Source: Maricurvus nonylphenolicus (GTDB lineage: Bacteria; Pseudomonadota; Gammaproteobacteria; Pseudomonadales; Cellvibrionaceae). From it: 64,000 nt of DNA. The DNA lies in assembly GCF_042854845.1 (NCBI RefSeq), contig NZ_AP031498.1:3968001-4032000 (forward strand), in the 5' to 3' direction. A program made the translations under genes and the position numbers. The notes beneath the pieces are model-generated. The model was not told where the DNA came from and did not search any database. It saw only the letters and a program-made list of their open reading frames with translations. Below, piece after piece: positions 43,372-52,850 of this stretch (position 1 is its first letter; the number at the start of each line of letters is the position of its first letter).

Positions 43372-45483
43372 TTAGGAAAGTTCGGCAGCAGGCGACAGGG
43401 GCTGATCGAGATCGGCCCTACGGGTCAAAGGTAGTTGTTGAGCAGGGACAGGACGACCATAGAGGTATCCCTGCACATAATCACAATTTAACTCGCGCAA
43501 GTACTCACTTTGTGCAGGTGTTTCCACACATTCAGCCACCACCGACAAGCCAAGACTGTGGGCCAAGGTTACTGTTGCCTGCACAATACCATCGCTGGCA
43601 GCATCATTACCCAAGCCTCGCACAAAACCACCATCCACTTTCAGGCTATCGACGGGTAAATCACGTAGATAACTCATACTTGAATAACCGGTGCCAAAGT
43701 CATCCAGCGAAATATGCACACCGACATTACGCAAACGTTGCAGGGTTCGATATACCGACTTGGGTGCATCAATAAACACGTTTTCGGTAATTTCCACTTC
43801 TAGATAACAGGGATCTAACTGGTAAGCTTTTAACAGCGACAAGATATCATCCGCCAGTTTGTTATCGGCTAACTGCGATGCACACAAATTCACTGCCACC
43901 CTGATGGGATCAAAACCCTGTTGTTGCCAGGTTTTATTTTGCTGGCAGGCTTCAGCCAACACCCATAGGCCAATACGGTTTATCAGCCCGACCTCTTCGG
44001 CCAAGGGAATAAATTCCGCCGGCGATACCCGCCCCAACTCCGGCTGTTCCCAGCGTAGCAGCGCTTCAACACCACTTACGGTGCCGGTTTTCAAATCTAC
44101 CTTGGGTTGGTAATGCAGACTGAATTCATTATTTTCCAGTGCCCGGTGTAACTTGCTTTCCATATCCAGGCGCTCCAACGACATGGCGCTCATATGGCTT
44201 TCAAAGAAGCAGTAGTGGCCCGCGCCCTTGCCTTTGGCCTGATACATACTGATATCGGCGTGTTTTAACAGGGTGGTGGAATCTTCCCCGTCCTTTGGAT
44301 AAACACTGATACCAATACTGGTGGAGATATGCAGGCTGTGACCATTAAGTTCAAACGGCGCCTTTAACGCATCAATAATTTTTTCCGCCACACGTCCGGC
44401 ATATTCAGGCCGACGCAAATGCTCGAGGAAGATGACAAATTCATCCCCACCCCAGCGGCAGACACTGTCATCGGCGCGAACGGCTTTTACCAACCGCGCC
44501 GCAACTTTTTTCAACAACTCATCACCGATAGCATGACCGAGGTTATCGTTAATCACTTTAAAGCGATCGAGATCCAAAAACAGTACACCGAGGTTTTTCG
44601 GGTTGCGCTTGGCATGGTCAATACCGTGCTCCATACGGTCCATTAACAAATGACGGTTGGGCAGACGTGTTAAGGCGTCGTAGTTAGCGCGCTGGTATAG
44701 CTGTCGGGTACGCACTTCTACCAGGGTTTCCAGCCGCTCACCGTTCTTTTTCAGCTGCTTTTCCCGATCCTGAATCACATCCAGCATGGCATTGAAGCCC
44801 TTGATCAGGGTACCGACTTCGTCCTTGCGCTCGACCCTTAAACGGCGATCATAGCGTTGGTTTTGTGTGACATGACCAACCACTTCCACCAGTTTACTGA
44901 TGGGCCCGGACATTAAACGCTGGCCGTATAGAGACAGGATATAAGCCAAAAACAGACTTAAGCAAAACACCCCCACAATAATCTGTGCATAACTGCGGGT
45001 CTGTTCATCTAACGCGGTATTGTCAGCGGAAATAAAGAAGTAGCCCACTGTCTGGCCATCCAGCTCAATGGGTTCGAAGCTGCTAATAACACCATCTTGC
45101 TCGGCATAAAAATCTGAACTCAGATCCTGCCAAGCAATCAGTTGCACACCATCGCGACGGTACTGAGCAAATACCTGGTGGTATGCATCGAAAACACTGG
45201 CCTGACGTACGGTGTGATCGGAACTAAAGGCATCAATCAATGCCCGCGCCGCATCACGGTCATAGAATGCCAACGCCGCTGCGGTAGAGCGACGCACCAG
45301 CGCTGACTTACTGGCCAGCTCGGCCTTAAGGTTTCGCTCAAAGCTAATAATATTGGTGGAGAAAAACAGCACAGATGCCAGTGCCAGACATAAAGCATTA
45401 ATCGCTACAACCAGCACCACCTGCTTGTGGTGGAATGACAGCGCAGCAATACGTGCCTTGAGATTCATTCCCCAGCGCTTCAT
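43372..45483 (-). CDS. YfiN-like membrane GGDEF-EAL protein (CHASE8/HAMP sensor)
   Basis: From ATG 45483 it has 703 residues; the frame extends upstream only through weaker starts. Two membrane helices (about 18-38 and 155-176) bracket a periplasmic CHASE8-type domain (LKAELASKSALVRRSTAAAL, then AFYDRDAARAL). A HAMP segment follows, then GGDEF (intact, residues 345-349, RWGGDEF) and EAL (intact, EALLRW at 473-478). It resembles YfiN/TpbB diguanylate cyclases with an added EAL domain. A YfiR-family gene and an outer-membrane protein gene lie upstream on the same strand, so the periplasmic domain is probably restrained by that YfiR. Confidence 0.92.
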   Translation of the reverse strand: MKRWGMNLKARIAALSFHHKQVVLVVAINALCLALASVLFFSTNIISFERNLKAELASKSALVRRSTAAALAFYDRDAARALIDAFSSDHTVRQASVFDAYHQVFAQYRRDGVQLIAWQDLSSDFYAEQDGVISSFEPIELDGQTVGYFFISADNTALDEQTRSYAQIIVGVFCLSLFLAYILSLYGQRLMSGPISKLVEVVGHVTQNQRYDRRLRVERKDEVGTLIKGFNAMLDVIQDREKQLKKNGERLETLVEVRTRQLYQRANYDALTRLPNRHLLMDRMEHGIDHAKRNPKNLGVLFLDLDRFKVINDNLGHAIGDELLKKVAARLVKAVRADDSVCRWGGDEFVIFLEHLRRPEYAGRVAEKIIDALKAPFELNGHSLHISTSIGISVYPKDGEDSTTLLKHADISMYQAKGKGAGHYCFFESHMSAMSLERLDMESKLHRALENNEFSLHYQPKVDLKTGTVSGVEALLRWEQPELGRVSPAEFIPLAEEVGLINRIGLWVLAEACQQNKTWQQQGFDPIRVAVNLCASQLADNKLADDILSLLKAYQLDPCYLEVEITENVFIDAPKSVYRTLQRLRNVGVHISLDDFGTGYSSMSYLRDLPVDSLKVDGGFVRGLGNDAASDGIVQATVTLAHSLGLSVVAECVETPAQSEYLRELNCDYVQGYLYGRPVPAQQLPLTRRADLDQPLSPAAELS

Positions 45484-45974
45484 GACACGCCCCATTTCAG
45501 GGCAAAAGATAACCAACGGGCAGGGTAAAACACCGCCCTATCTCTCACACGAGATACGCGGATAGCCGAATCCAATGATTGGTACCCAAAAAGAAACATA
45601 TTTTTCCAGACCCTGGCGGGTCTAAAGCCCTACTGATTGTGAGTGGGGATCAGCTGCTCTATGGCAGTCTTATCAGGTATGACCCGACTCTAAGTATCGT
45701 TATTTTTGTATTTGCGCCTGGCACCACGGGCTGAAGCCAGCCACTATCAGTGCGATTACACGCCTATTGTTAACGGCCGACCCACTGGTCAATCATTAAC
45801 CAACCCGATTAAACGGCGGGCTATTCTACACGAAACCCGCCACAAACAAAATGGCACGATTTTCATCATAAAGTATGAGATACCTACTCAGTATCGCGCG
45901 ATATCAGTCTGCGGAAATAAGAGGGTCGGCCAAGAAAATAAAAACTTAATATCGAGAGGCGGTATAAACGCTAG
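45484..45974. other. 491-bp intergenic region with inverted repeats
   Basis: No gene is supported. The region holds a short hairpin AGACCC-TGGC-GGGTCT (45608-45623), a hairpin GGCGGG/CCCGCC (45815-45820 with 45836-45841), and a 9-bp inverted repeat GGCCGACCC/GGGTCGGCC (45775-45783 with 45923-45931) that encloses the second hairpin. It precedes the GGDEF-EAL gene and may hold its promoter and a structured leader. I see no match to the c-di-GMP riboswitch consensus. Confidence 0.45.
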
Positions 45975-46532
45975 CTAAGGAACCAGTTTGGCCAGTTTAA
46001 GCAGCTCAGAGCTGATAGGTATTCCGGAAGCTTCCAAGCGATCTACATGCACCTGAAAACGCAAGCGCTGCTTATCAGGGTAAAACAACACAGTCGCCTG
46101 GCCACTATAGGGACCACCAAGATCACCAACCACTAAAGCATCATCCCTCAACAAAGCGTGCAGTCCTGGCTGGCGCATATAAATCATATGACAATCTGAT
46201 ACGGGCTCAGCATCAGACACCTGGGTAAGCGAGATAACCTTCACAGCTCTGTTCGGTGATCCCCTGTACTCGGCTCTATCCGACATGTCAGTGATAAAGT
46301 TCACGAAGGCAGCCTCACTGTCGACACACAGGTTAATCGGCTGCGATGCCGACAAGCCTAATTCCGTCCAACGCACAAAGCGAGTGAAGTGAAACAGATA
46401 GGCGGCCTTAAGTTTGTCCTCTCGACTTAATTCTGCGGCCTGGGTTGGCAGAGCGGAGAGCAGCCATCCACAGACCAGTCCTGCACTCAGACCCAGTCTT
46501 GTAAGAAAGCCCTTGTTGGCCAGAAAACCCAT
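45975..46532 (-). CDS. YfiR family (DUF4154) periplasmic regulator
   Basis: A 185-residue protein with signal peptide (about 1-33, ending LPTQAA). KLKAAYLFHFTRFVRWTELG is the family hallmark; it is followed by VISLTQVSDAEPVSDCHMIYM and a C-terminal RLRFQVHVDRLEASGIPISS. YfiR proteins are periplasmic and repress a cognate membrane diguanylate cyclase. The adjacent downstream gene is such a cyclase, supporting a YfiNR-type switch. It is 5 bp from the outer-membrane protein gene. Confidence 0.92.
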   Translation of the reverse strand: MGFLANKGFLTRLGLSAGLVCGWLLSALPTQAAELSREDKLKAAYLFHFTRFVRWTELGLSASQPINLCVDSEAAFVNFITDMSDRAEYRGSPNRAVKVISLTQVSDAEPVSDCHMIYMRQPGLHALLRDDALVVGDLGGPYSGQATVLFYPDKQRLRFQVHVDRLEASGIPISSELLKLAKLVP

Positions 46533-46537
46533 TGAGC

Positions 46538-47587
46538 TTAGATGCCCAACTCATATTTCAAACGCAGCTGCCACTGCTCTCGGGGCTGGGGGCCATTTAA
46601 ATGTTGGTATAAAGGCGCACCCAATTCTGAGGTAAAACGGTGTCCGGCTACTGACCAACGCATACCCACTTTAAGGTCCAGTTGGCGGCCACCAAATAAA
46701 TCCGGGTTGGTGATACTGGCTGGATAGGGGTAAGCACCGGCTACGGTTAAATCATCATCCTGGCCATGGATAGCCTGACGGTCCTCATAGGCCGCGCCAA
46801 TATATGGCTGACCCCAATCGAATCCCTGAATGTCATATTGGCCGCTTAACCGCCAGTAATTGCCCAAGCGATATCCACGATCATTTTTACCGGTACGTAA
46901 CTTGGCAGACAGAGCCAGGCTCCACTGATGCTGTCCCCAGCTCTGATAACGCAAGGACAATGGGAGGTCATAAGTTCCAGAACCCAGCTGCATGGTATAA
47001 GGCAACTGTTGATTGCCTGGAGCACGAGGTGTATCGCCCTTTTCATCGATAGAGCCGGTAGGAAAACTCAAACCAGCGGTGAGTGTCCAGTTGCTGAGTA
47101 ATGTCTGGGACAAGCTATAGGACCCCACCACAGATACATCACCCAAACCCTCGGAATGAATGGTGAACTTATCATAGCCGGGAATACTACTGATATGATC
47201 GGTAGACTGCTTAATATAAGGCAAAGACAAGGTCAGCCCCCAACCGTCTGACTGGTAAGCCGCTGCCAACAGATGTACCTGCTGGGTAATTTCAGTGGGC
47301 AATACCGGGTAATTATCCTGGCTACGGGTTTGACCTGGGCGCCAGAGTAGTTCGGATTTAGCGATTTTACTATCGCCATCCTGATAACCATCTAACGTCA
47401 GACGGCTGTAGTGGTAAGAGAAGGTCCAGCGCTCAGCTGCAACGCCAGATTCATAAAGAGGAATATGCAGTAAATCCTGTAAACTCAACTCAGCAAATTC
47501 AGCTGGCGTTCCCTGGGCGCTAACAGTAGCGGACAGACTAAACCCGGCGGCCATTAATGCCCCCATACACCCCAAAAACTGCCGCAT
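46538..47587 (-). CDS. Predicted outer-membrane beta-barrel protein in a YfiR operon
   Basis: A 349-residue protein with signal peptide (ending SATVSA). SLQDLLHIPLYESG near residue 35 resembles the plug-like start seen in proteins encoded beside YfiR genes. The rest is a run of alternating amphipathic strands (GWGLTLSLPYIKQST, LLSNWTLTAGLSFPTGS, WSLALSAKLRTG) ending in WQLRLKYELGI, consistent with a beta barrel. It sits where yfiB or a TonB receptor is often found in such operons. Substrate unknown. Confidence 0.78.
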   Translation of the reverse strand: MRQFLGCMGALMAAGFSLSATVSAQGTPAEFAELSLQDLLHIPLYESGVAAERWTFSYHYSRLTLDGYQDGDSKIAKSELLWRPGQTRSQDNYPVLPTEITQQVHLLAAAYQSDGWGLTLSLPYIKQSTDHISSIPGYDKFTIHSEGLGDVSVVGSYSLSQTLLSNWTLTAGLSFPTGSIDEKGDTPRAPGNQQLPYTMQLGSGTYDLPLSLRYQSWGQHQWSLALSAKLRTGKNDRGYRLGNYWRLSGQYDIQGFDWGQPYIGAAYEDRQAIHGQDDDLTVAGAYPYPASITNPDLFGGRQLDLKVGMRWSVAGHRFTSELGAPLYQHLNGPQPREQWQLRLKYELGI

Positions 47588-47729
47588 AACCCCAACGCCT
47601 CTCGATATATTGTTGTTTTTGACGCGGGATTATACATGATTTTTCCAATCCCCCAGGCAGCCTCAAGCCTGCAAGATCCAGCTAAAGCTGGGTACAATGA
47701 CGCCCATTATCAGTTATGGATCATCTGTT

Positions 47730-49694
47730 ATGGCCAACACCTCGAACACCAAGCAAACAGCCCCTTACGGTAGCTGGCCCTCTGTTATCAGCGCAGAATT
47801 ACTCACCAGCCAAAACCTGCGTCTGGCCGAGCCCCGCCTGGATGGAGACACCCTGTACTGGCTGGAATCCCGTCCTCAGGAACAAGGACGCAGCGCTCTG
47901 GTTAGACAAGTCAACGGCCAAAAAACCGATCTACTGCCACCCCCTTACAGTATTCGCTCGAAAGCCCATGAATACGGTGGAGCCAGTTATTGCGTCGACC
48001 AGGGAGAGGTTTATGTCATCCTGCAGGATGACCAGCGGGTCTACCAGCTGCAAGAAAGCGGCGACCTCAAGCCCCTCACGCCCGAAGGTGACTTCCGCTA
48101 TGCGGATCTGCGTATCGATCGCCAACATCAGCGCCTGATTTGTGTTCGTGAAGATCACACCTTAAAAAAGCAGGGCCAGGCCGAGGAAGAAACCAATGCT
48201 CTGGTGGCCGTCCCCCTGGATGCCAGTCAGGCAGTCAGCGTTCTGGTAGAAGGTGACGATTTTTATTCCAACCCACAAATCTCTCCCAACCATCAGCAGC
48301 TCAGTTGGCTGTGCTGGAACCACCCATCCATGCCCTGGGATAACACCCAGTGTTATATCGCCGATCTGGACCAGCACGGCAAGCTGTCGAACAAAACCCT
48401 GATCGCAGGAGATCCCGCAGCTGCAAACCAGGAATCGGTTTTCCAACCGCAGTGGTCTCCCGATGGGGATTTGTATCTGGTATCTGATCGCAACAATTGG
48501 TGGAACCTATACCGCTACCGCAATGGAGAACTTGAAACCGTCATAGAAAAAGACGCTGAATTTGCCACTCCACAGTGGGTGTTTGGTATGTCGACTTTCG
48601 GTTTTCTCAATAGCCAACAGGTGTTAGCCACCTATACCCAACAGGGGCGCTGGTATCTGGGATTAATAGATCTGCAGAACTCAACCCTTACCCAAGTTAG
48701 CAAAAACTATTCTGACATCAGCACAATAAACTGCGCCGCCAATCAGGCCCTGTTTATCGGTGGCGCACCGGATCAGCCCGCCCAAATTGTGCACTACCAG
48801 CAGGGCGAGCTTTCAGCCGTCGCTGAATCGGCGCAACTGGATTTTGGTCGCGAGGAAATATCCCTACCACAGCCGATTAGCTTTGCTTCCGGGCCCGATG
48901 GTCAAGCACAAGCCCACGCATTTTATTACCCGCCCACCAACACTCTTTGCCAGGGGCCTGCCGACGAGCAGCCGCCCCTAATTGTACTCGGCCACGGTGG
49001 GCCAACCGGGGCAACAGAAACCAGCTTTAATCTGAAAATCCAGTATTGGACCAACCGCGGCTTTGCCGTGCTGGACGTAAACTACCGCGGCAGTACCGGT
49101 TATGGCCGCGAGTATCGCGAGCAACTGAAAAACCAGTGGGGCATTGCCGATGTTGAAGACGTGTGCGCCGGTGCCGAGTATCTGGTGAAGCAAGGTTTGG
49201 CCAATCCCGAGCAACTGGCGATTAAAGGCAGTAGCGCCGGTGGCTACACCGTGCTGGCAGCTCTAGCGTTTGGCAATACCTTTAAAGCCGGCACCAGCCT
49301 CTACGGTATTGGAGACCTGGAAACCCTGGCTCGTGATACCCACAAGTTTGAAGCCCGCTACCTCGACAGCCTGGTCGGTCCCTACCCGCAAGATCAAGCA
49401 ACATATCAGTCGCGCTCGCCGATCAATCATATCGATCAACTCAACTGCCCGGCGATATTCTTCCAGGGTCTGGATGACAAGGTGGTGCCCCCCAACCAGG
49501 CTGAAGCCATGGTGGCTGCCCTGGATAATAAAGGCATTCCCGTTGCCTATGTGCCCTTTGCCGGGGAAGGCCATGGATTCCGCCAAGGGCCGAATATTCA
49601 ACGGGCGCTGGAAGCGGAGTATTATTTCTATAGTCAGGTGTTTGGATTTGAGGGTGACTCGGCTATTGAACCCGTAGAAATCAAAAATATCTAA
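47730..49694 (+). CDS. S9 family prolyl oligopeptidase-type peptidase
   Basis: From ATG 47730 (MANTSNTKQTAPYGSWPSVI) it has 654 residues; ATG 47697 is an in-frame alternative. A seven-bladed propeller occupies about 40-380 (YADLRIDRQHQRLICVRE; FQPQWSPDGDLYLVSDRNNW). It is followed by an alpha/beta-hydrolase domain with Ser502 (KGSSAGGYTVL), Asp583 (GLDDKVVPP) and His615 (GEGHGF). No signal peptide is seen, so it is likely a cytoplasmic oligopeptidase or acylaminoacyl peptidase of the S9C type. A REP palindrome follows its stop by 13 bp. Confidence 0.94.
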   Translation: MANTSNTKQTAPYGSWPSVISAELLTSQNLRLAEPRLDGDTLYWLESRPQEQGRSALVRQVNGQKTDLLPPPYSIRSKAHEYGGASYCVDQGEVYVILQDDQRVYQLQESGDLKPLTPEGDFRYADLRIDRQHQRLICVREDHTLKKQGQAEEETNALVAVPLDASQAVSVLVEGDDFYSNPQISPNHQQLSWLCWNHPSMPWDNTQCYIADLDQHGKLSNKTLIAGDPAAANQESVFQPQWSPDGDLYLVSDRNNWWNLYRYRNGELETVIEKDAEFATPQWVFGMSTFGFLNSQQVLATYTQQGRWYLGLIDLQNSTLTQVSKNYSDISTINCAANQALFIGGAPDQPAQIVHYQQGELSAVAESAQLDFGREEISLPQPISFASGPDGQAQAHAFYYPPTNTLCQGPADEQPPLIVLGHGGPTGATETSFNLKIQYWTNRGFAVLDVNYRGSTGYGREYREQLKNQWGIADVEDVCAGAEYLVKQGLANPEQLAIKGSSAGGYTVLAALAFGNTFKAGTSLYGIGDLETLARDTHKFEARYLDSLVGPYPQDQATYQSRSPINHIDQLNCPAIFFQGLDDKVVPPNQAEAMVAALDNKGIPVAYVPFAGEGHGFRQGPNIQRALEAEYYFYSQVFGFEGDSAIEPVEIKNI

Positions 49695-49707
49695 TAGCTA
49701 GGAATAC

Positions 49708-49734
49708 GGGGTCTGACCCGCAGAGTCAGACCCC
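49708..49734. repeat. Single REP palindrome
   Basis: A 27-nt palindrome with loop GCA and one mismatch (GAGTCAGACCCC on the right arm), 13 bp after the S9 peptidase stop and 34 bp before greB. The following ACGTTAAAAC resembles the start of the spacer in the doublet at 8839-8929, so it may be the remnant of a doublet. Confidence 0.85.
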
Positions 49735-49768
49735 ACGTTAAAACATCAAAAGTTAAGGCATTTAATGT

Positions 49769-50275
49769 ATGGGCCGTTGGCGTCCCCCCCGTAAAAAAGG
49801 CTCCACCTATATCACCCCTGCAGGCGCAGCACGCATGCAGGAGGAGTTAACCCAACTGTGGAAAGTCGAGCGGCCTCAGGTTACGCAAGTTGTCCACGAA
49901 GCCGCCAAGAACGGTGATCGCTCCGAGAACGGGGACTACATTTACGGCAAACGCCGCCTGCGTGAAATCGACAGCCGGGTACGCTTTTTAAGCAAACGCC
50001 TGGATGAGCTTACCGTCGTCGACCGTATCCCCGACGATCGTAGCAAAGTGTTCTTTGGCGCCTATGTGACCGTAGAAAATGATGACGGCGAGGAACACTG
50101 CTACCAAATTGTTGGTCCCGATGAATTTGATATCAAAAACGGTAAACTCAGTATGGACTCGCCGCTGGCCAAGCTGTTACTGGGCAAGCACCTGGATGAT
50201 GAAGTGGTATTGAAGACACCGGAAAAAACTGAACACCTCTATATCACCCATATCGAATACAAACCCTACATTTGA
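49769..50275 (+). CDS. greB: Transcription elongation factor GreB
   Basis: A 168-residue protein. The N-terminal coiled coil carries YITPAGAARMQEELTQLWKV and the acidic-tip region AAKNGDRSENGDYIYGKRRL, where the Asp/Glu residues stimulate cleavage in the RNA polymerase channel. The C-terminal FKBP-like domain has QIVGPDEFDIKNGKLSMDSP and ends YITHIEYKPY. The basic start RWRPPRKKGSTYITP marks GreB rather than GreA. It rescues backtracked RNA polymerase. Confidence 0.96.
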   Translation: MGRWRPPRKKGSTYITPAGAARMQEELTQLWKVERPQVTQVVHEAAKNGDRSENGDYIYGKRRLREIDSRVRFLSKRLDELTVVDRIPDDRSKVFFGAYVTVENDDGEEHCYQIVGPDEFDIKNGKLSMDSPLAKLLLGKHLDDEVVLKTPEKTEHLYITHIEYKPYI

Positions 50276-50384
50276 TGCCAGCCTGTTCTATACTTGATGA
50301 GCGCCCCGCAGATAGGGGGTATAGGAATTTTCCGCACTAAATTTCGAACTTTTTTCGCACTACAAGGCCATCTGAAGGAACCCC

Positions 50385-52823
50385 ATGAGCGAAGGTATTG
50401 AGGCGCCAAAGCGTTTTCTCAGTCTGCACTGGAAGTTGCTCATCACCTTGACCTTACTGGCAATCACAACTATTGCCGCGCTGGCTTGGCACAATTATCA
50501 ACATGCCAGCCAGTATTTCTCTGAGCAGTCGACAGCTCGCCATCAACAAATACAATTTTCCCTCGAAGACATTCTGACCACTGAACAGAGGGCCCTAAGT
50601 AAACTGGCCCATACGCTGGTCCTGACACAAAAAAGTAATTTAACCCTTAGCGGTCTGAATGGCTCACTGGAAGCACTGTGGCCAACACTTCACGAGCAGT
50701 GGCAATTAACCGGCATGGCCTTAGTTGATCGACAATTGCAGGTCAGTGGCCAGCAAGGGCAGCTCGGTAATACAGAACCTCTCATTCCCTGGCTCAATAA
50801 CCTCAAACAAACCATCGGCAATACATTGCTCTGTCAAAAACAGTGTATGCATTTGGTTGCCGCGCCCTTACTGAGCAAGCAAAAGTTTCTGGGTTATTTA
50901 TTGTTAGGAGCACCGCTGGAACTTACTGGCAATCGATTCTTCAAACAAACCAACCTGCCGTTAAGTATTGTGCAACTCACCCCATCGCCCTATGAAAAAC
51001 CCGACATCGAAGAGTGGCAGGCACAGTTTTTTTCCTTTGAAACAACACCACAACCCCTGCTGCGTCCCCTGCTCGCTGAACTCGCCCTCAACTATAGTTT
51101 GCACCAGGCAACACAAGCTGATCGTCAGCTCAACTTTGGCGGTAATCGCTGGAGCGTTCCACTGTTAACCTCTGAATTAGCAGCCAACCAAACACTGTAT
51201 TTTGCCACTGCCTACAATCTCGACAAGCAACAACAAGATCTCAGCCTTTATATCAAACGCCAGATAACCATTTTGGCCAGCTGTATTATCATTGGCTTAT
51301 TGCTGTTGTGGTGGATCAGTTGGCGTAACGTCAGTCGCTTGAATACGTTAACCAGTACCTTTCCCATGCTAGGGCAACGCCTGTTTCAGGAAGCTCGGGA
51401 AAAGATTGACGGTATACGCAAGAGCGCTTTTTTTCGCGACGAGATCGACGTTCTGGATGATGCCACCACCACCCTGTCCTACCAACTGGAATCCCTGGAA
51501 AAAGCGGTCAACACCCGTACCCGGGAAATGGAGCGCCTGTCACTGCTCGATTCGCTAACCGGCTTGGCCAATAGACACTTGTTTTTATACGAATTGCAAA
51601 ACGAGTTGCAACGTTTAAAACCCGGTAGTCAGTACCTGTGTGTCATTATGCTGGACCTGGATAACTTTAAGCGCATCAACGATTCCCTCGGGCACCAACA
51701 GGGGGATTTTCTGCTTAGCCATATTGCCAAACGCCTTAAGCAAGCGTTGAGTCAGCTCGGGTTAGTAGCCCGTTTAGGCGGCGATGAATTTGCCATCCTG
51801 ATACCAAATATCCGTCAGCAAGCCAAAGCCGAACTGATTTGTAAAAAGATCCTCGAGTTTGTCCGCAAACCCATCACAGTCAATAAGCGGGAACTGGTCA
51901 CCAGTTGCAGTATCGGCCTGGTGACCACCCAGCAAAATACTGCTGAAGATGATCTGATTAAACATGCCGAGCTGGCCATGTATCGCGCCAAGAGCCTTGG
52001 AGGCAATAACTACCAGATATTCCAACGCAATATGGCCACTGAAGCCAGTGAGACCCTGTCACTGGAAGGTGAAATTCGCCGCGCCTTTGAAGAACAGGAA
52101 TACACCCTGTACTTGCAACCGAAGGTGGATATGGAAGGTCATATTCAAGGGTTTGAATCCTTAATCCGCTGGGATCATCCGGAACGCGGCATTTTACCGC
52201 CCAATGAATTTATTCCGGCAATGGAAAGCCTGGGCATGATCGAGGCAATGGATAACTTCGTCCTGGAAGCCAGCTGCCGACAACTCAAGGTGCTGGAAAA
52301 GCTCTATCAGGATGTCACCATAGCGGTGAATATCTCCTCGACTCACTTCACTGACAGAAATTTTATCAGTTACCTGAAATCCTGCCTCGATCGCTACCCC
52401 ATAGATCCCAGCCGACTGGAATTGGAAATTACCGAAACCCTGTTGATGGAAAATATGAGTATTGGTCTTGAGGTCATTGAGCAAATTAAGGAGCTTGGCG
52501 TTCGCATTGCCATTGATGATTTTGGTACCGGTTACTCTTCCCTCAGTTACCTGAAAAAGCTACCTGTTGATACGCTGAAAATTGATCGTGAGTTTATTAA
52601 GGACATTCCTGACAGCGAGAGTGATATGCAAATATCCTCGGTTATTATCTTCCTCGCCAAACAGCTGAATTTTAAAGTCGTCGCCGAAGGGGTGGAGACC
52701 TCCGAGCAATTGGTCTTTCTTAAAGCCAACCAATGTGACCTGGCACAGGGTTTTTACTTCAGCAAACCCATTCCCGCGCATCAGGCGCTTTTGTTATTGG
52801 AAAGTGAACGCCTACATCAATAG
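50385..52823 (+). CDS. Membrane GGDEF-EAL protein with periplasmic sensor; EAL reads ESL
   Basis: An 812-residue protein. Two membrane helices (about 17-38 and 289-308) flank a ~250-residue periplasmic sensor. A linker helix follows, then GGDEF (intact at 465-469, RLGGDEFAIL) and an EAL domain with the signature at 591-593 as ESL (GFESLIRWDHPERG). Other EAL residues are present (VNISSTHF, LELEITETLL, DDFGTGYSSLSYL, VAEGVETSEQL), so catalysis may persist with Ala replaced by Ser. It would tune c-di-GMP in response to an envelope signal. Confidence 0.93.
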   Translation: MSEGIEAPKRFLSLHWKLLITLTLLAITTIAALAWHNYQHASQYFSEQSTARHQQIQFSLEDILTTEQRALSKLAHTLVLTQKSNLTLSGLNGSLEALWPTLHEQWQLTGMALVDRQLQVSGQQGQLGNTEPLIPWLNNLKQTIGNTLLCQKQCMHLVAAPLLSKQKFLGYLLLGAPLELTGNRFFKQTNLPLSIVQLTPSPYEKPDIEEWQAQFFSFETTPQPLLRPLLAELALNYSLHQATQADRQLNFGGNRWSVPLLTSELAANQTLYFATAYNLDKQQQDLSLYIKRQITILASCIIIGLLLLWWISWRNVSRLNTLTSTFPMLGQRLFQEAREKIDGIRKSAFFRDEIDVLDDATTTLSYQLESLEKAVNTRTREMERLSLLDSLTGLANRHLFLYELQNELQRLKPGSQYLCVIMLDLDNFKRINDSLGHQQGDFLLSHIAKRLKQALSQLGLVARLGGDEFAILIPNIRQQAKAELICKKILEFVRKPITVNKRELVTSCSIGLVTTQQNTAEDDLIKHAELAMYRAKSLGGNNYQIFQRNMATEASETLSLEGEIRRAFEEQEYTLYLQPKVDMEGHIQGFESLIRWDHPERGILPPNEFIPAMESLGMIEAMDNFVLEASCRQLKVLEKLYQDVTIAVNISSTHFTDRNFISYLKSCLDRYPIDPSRLELEITETLLMENMSIGLEVIEQIKELGVRIAIDDFGTGYSSLSYLKKLPVDTLKIDREFIKDIPDSESDMQISSVIIFLAKQLNFKVVAEGVETSEQLVFLKANQCDLAQGFYFSKPIPAHQALLLLESERLHQ

Positions 52824-52850
52824 ACGTTCACACATTGAATCACAAAAGCA

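Noticed and set aside
45608..45623. AGACCC-TGGC-GGGTCT hairpin as another REP copy
   Set aside because: Arms and loop do not match the 27-nt REP; only the six-base AGACCC is similar.
45706..45978. 90-residue open frame on the plus strand in the gap before the YfiR gene
   Set aside because: No good start or ribosome site, basic low-complexity product, and it runs into the convergent YfiR end.
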